DNA of 64,000 nucleotides from Spirochaetota bacterium (GTDB taxonomy: Bacteria > Spirochaetota > Brevinematia > Brevinematales > Brevinemataceae), in NCBI GenBank assembly GCA_030154445.1, contig JAGUQW010000011.1, positions 109,727 to 173,726 of the forward strand. Direction: 5' to 3'. Position 1 is the first letter of the stretch, and every line of letters starts with the position of its first letter. The translations under genes and the position numbers were made by a program. This document shows positions 60,327-64,000 of this stretch, piece by piece. The notes under the pieces are model-generated. The model did not search any database. It saw only the letters and a program-made list of their open reading frames with translations, and was not told the origin of the DNA.

Positions 60327-61259
60327 TCATTTTAGTATAGATCCTATTTTTAATCTATTACCATTTACAAAATCTTTTCCGCTTAAGGCTTTTTTGTTTG
60401 GAGCTTGTATTATTTTTAAGGAGATACAATTTTCATAACAAGACACGATAATATTATTATTTTCGATCGCTAAGATTTCACCCTCTATGTTAGAATTTGC
60501 TAAGGGGTGTAATTCACACTCTATAATTTTAATATTCCCTAACTCTAATGGTAAAAAGATACCAGGTTTTTCTTTAAGAGCACGAAAAGCATTATATATC
60601 TCATCAGCACTCATAGAAAAATAAACAATTCCATCTTCTTTAGAGATCAATTTGGTATAAGTCGCTTCATTATGATTCTGAGGTATAGGAGTAACAATAT
60701 TTGCTTGAATTTTTAAAATACTTTGCTTTAAAAGCTCAGCACCATTAAGAGTTAGTTTTTGTTCTAAGATTGTATAATTATCATCGGGATCAATATTTAC
60801 CATGCTCTGATCTATAATATCACCCTCATCCATGCCTTCAGAAATAAATTGAACAGTGTTACCTGTTTGTGTAAGACCTTGCCAAAGAGCATATTGTATA
60901 GGAGCTGCCCCCCGTAATTTTGGTAAGAGTGAAGAGTGTAAATTAATTGTATTATATTTGGGAATCTCTATCAAATCTTTAGGGATTATTTTGCCATAAG
61001 ATACAATAATATGTAAATCAGCATTGAAGCCTCTAAGCTCTTGATGAAAATTGGTATTATTTTTTAATTTTGCTGGCTGTAGTATCGGTATATTATGTTG
61101 TAAAGCAAGTTCTTTTATAGGGTTGAAACGGGATTTTTGTTGACCTCTTCCAACAACAGAATCGGGCGCAGTTACAACAGCAACAACTTCAAATGATTCT
61201 ATCATTTTTTGTAAAGGTACCATAGAAAATTGACTGTTTCCAAAAAATATGATTTTCAC
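60327..61259 (-). CDS. fmt: Methionyl-tRNA formyltransferase
   Basis: Formylates Met-tRNA for translation initiation. 310 residues. FFGNSQFSMVPLQKM opens the formyl-transferase fold; the catalytic Asn-His region is INLHSSLLPKLRGAAPIQ near residue 105, and SEGMDEGDII near residue 142 carries the catalytic Asp. The C-terminal domain contacts the tRNA. It follows def by 9 bp, the usual def-fmt pair. Confidence 0.96.
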   Translation of the reverse strand: MKIIFFGNSQFSMVPLQKMIESFEVVAVVTAPDSVVGRGQQKSRFNPIKELALQHNIPILQPAKLKNNTNFHQELRGFNADLHIIVSYGKIIPKDLIEIPKYNTINLHSSLLPKLRGAAPIQYALWQGLTQTGNTVQFISEGMDEGDIIDQSMVNIDPDDNYTILEQKLTLNGAELLKQSILKIQANIVTPIPQNHNEATYTKLISKEDGIVYFSMSADEIYNAFRALKEKPGIFLPLELGNIKIIECELHPLANSNIEGEILAIENNNIIVSCYENCISLKIIQAPNKKALSGKDFVNGNRLKIGSILK

Positions 61260-61268
61260 AAGAGCCTT

Positions 61269-61814
61269 CTATTCTAAAATTTCTGGTAATATTTTTTTAT
61301 TATCTACTATATATTGTTTGATTCTATCTCTATTTTTTTCATATTCTGTAGCTGAAAAATAATCAATAAACAATTTTCCGTGTAGATGATCAAATTCATG
61401 TTGAAGGACACGAGCAAAAAATCCTGTAGTTTCTATTGTTCTCATTGTCCCAGAAGGTACCATGCCACGCATTTTTATTTTTATAGGACGAGATACATTG
61501 CCACGAATATCAATAAGAGAAAGACAGCCCTCATTATCTAAGTCTGTTTTTTTAGAAGTATAGATAATTTCAGGATTGATAAAAGTTACTTTGTTGCCTA
61601 TATATTTTCTTTCTTTTGTAAGAGCAAGATCGGCAATAAAGATTTGTTTTTCTATACCTATTTGAGGAGCAGCAAGTCCCAATCCCCCAACATGTTGAAG
61701 GGTATCTTTGAGATCTTGAATAATTTGTAGTATTTCATCATTAATTTCTATTACTTTTTGTGCTGGTCTACGCAAGGCTGGATGCCCATAAGACACGATT
61801 TGTTGTATAGCCAT
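61269..61814 (-). CDS. def: Peptide deformylase
   Basis: Removes the formyl group from new proteins. 181 residues. The three family motifs are GGLGLAAPQIG near residue 43, EGCLSL near residue 98 with the metal-binding Cys, and QHEFDHLHG near residue 140 with the HExxH metal site. It sits between mnmA and fmt, and all genes from the FliO-like gene to rpe are on one strand with gaps or overlaps under 30 bp. Confidence 0.97.
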   Translation of the reverse strand: MAIQQIVSYGHPALRRPAQKVIEINDEILQIIQDLKDTLQHVGGLGLAAPQIGIEKQIFIADLALTKERKYIGNKVTFINPEIIYTSKKTDLDNEGCLSLIDIRGNVSRPIKIKMRGMVPSGTMRTIETTGFFARVLQHEFDHLHGKLFIDYFSATEYEKNRDRIKQYIVDNKKILPEILE

Positions 61815-61829
61815 GATATTTCCTTGTTA

Positions 61830-62939
61830 TCAATCTAATAATTTTGTAGCAATAATTTTTCCAGCACCATAGATATAGTTGTTTTTATAAAATACTGCGT
61901 ATTGCCCAACAGTAATGATTTCTTGAGCTTCTGATAAGGTGACTGCTATTGTATTTTTATCAATAAAACTAATATTTCCAGGGATACGAGAAGATCTATA
62001 TCTGGTTTGTATATCCCATTCACCATCTTGTAATTTGGAAGAAAAAATATTAAGATCACTAACTGTAAACTCAATACTTTTTGGTTTGTCACCAAGGGTT
62101 ATCTGATTATTTGGAGCATCAATTTTTCTGATGAATATTTTTTTTCCTACAGCTATCCCAAGTCCTCTTCGTTGACCAAGTGCATAAAAAGCTACACCTT
62201 CATGAGTACCGACATTCTTACCATCAAGAAGCATCATGCCTTCATTTTTGGGAACACCTTGTTGTTTTAGGTAATTTCTATAGTCATCATCTACAAAACA
62301 AATATCTTGGCTTTCCACCTTATCTCCATTAATAGGAAAAGTAGTAGAATTAACAATATCTCTGACTTCGTGTTTTTCTTTGTTGGCAAGTGGAAAAATC
62401 AAATAGGGTAAAATTTCAGGTTTGAGAAGTGCTAAAAAATAAGATTGATCTTTGTTTTGGTCTTTTCCTGCTTTGAGAAGATATTCTCCATCAATGAGTT
62501 CTACCCCTGTGTAGTGTCCCATTGCTACATAATCAGCACCATTTTTTAGAGCAAAATCTACAAGAGCACCTAATTTTACAAATCGATTACAGAGCATACA
62601 AGGATTAGGAGTTTCACCATTAAGATAGCTATTTAAAAAAGGTTCTCTTACCATTGTTTTGAATACTTCTGCCAAATCCAAGGTGATATGTTCTATACCT
62701 AAACCAAAACATACTTGTTTTGCTACGATTACTTCTTCGGCAGAACAACACTTTCGAGAAGATTTGCCTAAAAAAGAGCTTTTACCTGTTTGTAATTGTT
62801 TTTCTTCTTTGCCTAATCCGACAAAAGTAACACCAGTAACTTTGTAGTTTTGATCAAGAAGTATCTTTACAGAAGCAGAGCTGTCAACTCCACCGCTCAT
62901 GCCGATGAATACATGTTTTTGTTTGTTAGTTATTGTCAT
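61830..62939 (-). CDS. mnmA: tRNA-specific 2-thiouridylase
   Basis: Thiolates U34 of tRNAs for Lys, Glu and Gln. 369 residues. The ATP-binding PP-loop is IGMSGGVDSS near residue 12; the catalytic cysteines lie in NPCMLCNRF near residue 111 and ESQDICFV near residue 206; GHYTGVE and KDQSYFLALL are also family segments. The start codon lies directly beside the stop codon of the FliO-like gene, so translation is probably coupled. Confidence 0.96.
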   Translation of the reverse strand: MTITNKQKHVFIGMSGGVDSSASVKILLDQNYKVTGVTFVGLGKEEKQLQTGKSSFLGKSSRKCCSAEEVIVAKQVCFGLGIEHITLDLAEVFKTMVREPFLNSYLNGETPNPCMLCNRFVKLGALVDFALKNGADYVAMGHYTGVELIDGEYLLKAGKDQNKDQSYFLALLKPEILPYLIFPLANKEKHEVRDIVNSTTFPINGDKVESQDICFVDDDYRNYLKQQGVPKNEGMMLLDGKNVGTHEGVAFYALGQRRGLGIAVGKKIFIRKIDAPNNQITLGDKPKSIEFTVSDLNIFSSKLQDGEWDIQTRYRSSRIPGNISFIDKNTIAVTLSEAQEIITVGQYAVFYKNNYIYGAGKIIATKLLD

Positions 62940-63527
62940 TTATTTCTTCTTAAGATTGGTAATTTTTTCGCGTAAAAATTCTAAAGCTTTTTTAGGTTGA
63001 CCTTCAGGAAGATTTTCTAATAAATCAACAAATTTGATATCTTGAGGGAGTGTTTGAGCCCTATTAATTTCTATAAAATCAATAGCTTCTTGATCTGAAA
63101 TTTTGTCTAATAAACGCAGACCATCGTTGGAAAGAGAACAAAGATAATAGAGATTGCTTAACTTGGCAATCACAAAATAAGATCCTAATCCTGCAGGAAC
63201 AGTAGCAAGAACTTCTATAGAATGACCAGCAGTAGACAAAGATAAAGCGTTTCTTTTGAAGAAGAATTTTAATAAGATCCATGTTAAAAAAGCAAGTATT
63301 CCTGTTATTAATAAAACTCTTAGTAATGTCATTGCTGGAGTTTCAGTATCTGTATCTGGAGTATTTGCACTATCTACACCAACATAAAAATTATCTAAAA
63401 ATTCACTGTTATTAGTGTCTTCAAGAGAGTTTGTTAGAGGAGAATCGTTAGGATTTGTAGTATCTTGTGTAAAAGATAAAGAAGAGGAAAATAATAAAAA
63501 TAAGGTGATAAATATAATTTTTTTCAT
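62940..63527 (-). CDS. fliO: Flagellar biosynthesis protein FliO-like
   Basis: A 195-residue membrane protein. A signal peptide or first helix (MKKIIFITLFLLFSSSLSF) is followed by an acidic Asn/Asp/Thr-rich segment, one transmembrane helix near residues 78-98 (LLRVLLITGILAFLTWILL), and a cytoplasmic FliO-like domain (IEVLATVPAGLGSYFVIAKL, then LLDKISDQEAIDFI). FliO assists assembly of the flagellar export gate. Identification rests on topology and the domain pattern, and no other flagellar gene is in the window. ATG 63527 has no Shine-Dalgarno; the promoter geometry suggests leaderless mRNA. Confidence 0.75.
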   Translation of the reverse strand: MKKIIFITLFLLFSSSLSFTQDTTNPNDSPLTNSLEDTNNSEFLDNFYVGVDSANTPDTDTETPAMTLLRVLLITGILAFLTWILLKFFFKRNALSLSTAGHSIEVLATVPAGLGSYFVIAKLSNLYYLCSLSNDGLRLLDKISDQEAIDFIEINRAQTLPQDIKFVDLLENLPEGQPKKALEFLREKITNLKKK

Positions 63528-63533
63528 ATCTAT

Positions 63534-63562
63534 ATCATAGTATATAATGCCTAATATGTCAA
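63534..63562 (-). promoter_or_regulatory. Promoter predicted to give leaderless fliO mRNA
   Basis: Minus strand TTGACA (63557-63562), 17-bp spacer, TATGAT (63534-63539). Counting the last T as -7 places +1 at 63527, the A of the fliO ATG. Confidence 0.6.
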
Positions 63563-63691
63563 TATTCAAATAATGAGGCTATCTATTATATTATATTATT
63601 AAAGATAGATGGACGATATTGATAATTTTTATAAAAAATATTAATTTTTCTTATAAAATTCCGATAATCTAATTAAGGAAGATTTATTTAA

Positions 63692-64000
63692 ATGAAAGAG
63701 TGGGAAAATATGACAAATAATAAGAAAATTTTAAGAAAATACGGCTTTTTCATAATTATGGCACTTTATATGAGTTTAGTTACTATACCGATTGTATCAC
63801 AAGATTATGAGTATGAAGAAGAAGCTAGTTACGAAGAAGAGGTTGATGCTGATTATGGGGAAGAAGCTAGTTACGAAGAAGAGGTTGATGCTGATTATGG
63901 GGAAGAAGCTAGTTACGAAGAAGAGGTTGATGCTGATTATGGGGAAGAAGCTAGTTACGAAGAAGAGGTTGATGCTGATAATAATGCTCCTGAAGCAGGA
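63692..64000 (+). CDS. Secreted acidic repeat protein, cut off by window edge
   Basis: The frame opens at ATG 63692 (AAGGA about 12 nt upstream; a second ATG at 63710) and runs off the right edge. After a short basic N-terminus there is a hydrophobic signal segment (FFIIMALYMSLVTIPIVS), then an acidic 14-residue unit EASYEEEVDADYGE repeated three times identically plus a partial copy. The tail then changes to NNAPEAG. The function is unknown. The acidic Tyr-rich composition recalls the tail of the TPR protein at 30858-32405. Confidence 0.7.
   Translation, partial: MKEWENMTNNKKILRKYGFFIIMALYMSLVTIPIVSQDYEYEEEASYEEEVDADYGEEASYEEEVDADYGEEASYEEEVDADYGEEASYEEEVDADNNAPEAG
63821..63979 (+). repeat. 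Perfect 42-bp tandem repeat inside a coding region
   Basis: Three identical 42-bp units (63821-63862, 63863-63904, 63905-63946) plus 33 bases of a fourth (63947-63979) before the sequence diverges. Identity at third codon positions indicates recent expansion or conversion. Confidence 0.95.

Noticed and set aside
63821..63979. Repeats as a CRISPR array
   Set aside because: The units are contiguous with no spacers and lie in an open coding frame.

Overview
The window is about 64 kb of AT-rich bacterial chromosome with tightly packed genes that switch strand in short operons. It most likely comes from a host-associated spirochaete. The lineage evidence is a spiro-SPASM-type protein, a secreted FecR-domain protein, many small TPR and beta-barrel-like envelope proteins, a FliO-like flagellar export protein, and CheA/CheW/MCP-like proteins. 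The genus cannot be named from the sequence. There is no prophage, transposon, CRISPR array or rRNA. The only tRNA seen is tRNA-Val(UAC).

Layout. 1-8.5 kb: a cut-off secreted protein, then holA, a secreted arylsulfotransferase-like protein, a family 2 glycosyltransferase, thrS (preceded by a hairpin resembling a tRNA-Thr anticodon arm) and an ABC-class ATPase. 8.5-11.5 kb: apt, flavodoxin, a class V aminotransferase and a tandem CBM48 protein. 11.5-17 kb: a five-gene plus-strand operon (degenerate radical-SAM/SPASM protein, degenerate iron-alcohol-dehydrogenase-like protein, short ComEC, nth, GGDEF cyclase). 17-25.5 kb, minus strand: FecR protein, GalT-like protein, small membrane protein, two TPR proteins, PTS IIA and alaS. 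25.6-36.4 kb: a Trk/Ktr potassium channel subunit, acpP, an unknown protein, hflX, two envelope proteins, and an atypical CheA-like/CheW pair. 36.4-45.5 kb: a 5'-nucleotidase lipoprotein with an apparent AUC start, FKBP, tex, envelope proteins, a ZnuA-like lipoprotein and a sigma/anti-sigma-like pair. 45.6-58 kb: an MCP-like protein and a hexuronide region (dctPQM TRAP transporter, GPH symporter, uidA, outer-membrane-like protein, uxaC, uxuA, SDR). 58.3-63.6 kb: tRNA-Val, rpe, a PASTA protein, fmt, def, mnmA and a FliO-like gene. The right edge cuts a gene with perfect 42-bp tandem repeats.

How it fits together. The 50-58 kb cluster would import glucuronides, split them with beta-glucuronidase, and convert glucuronate to fructuronate, mannonate and 2-keto-3-deoxygluconate. 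The final kinase and aldolase are not in the window. A strong sigma70-type promoter lies in front of the cluster, and an intrinsic terminator lies between uidA and the transporter gene.

The most unusual signals concern translation initiation. Three genes for exported proteins have their signal peptides encoded upstream of any AUG, GUG or UUG codon in frame, so AUC or AUA starts are the simplest reading. Two other genes have a promoter placed so that the predicted first transcribed base is the A of the ATG, which predicts leaderless mRNA. An orphan promoter-terminator pair near 58.2 kb predicts a small RNA of about 90 nt. All calls come from reading the sequence; no database search was run.
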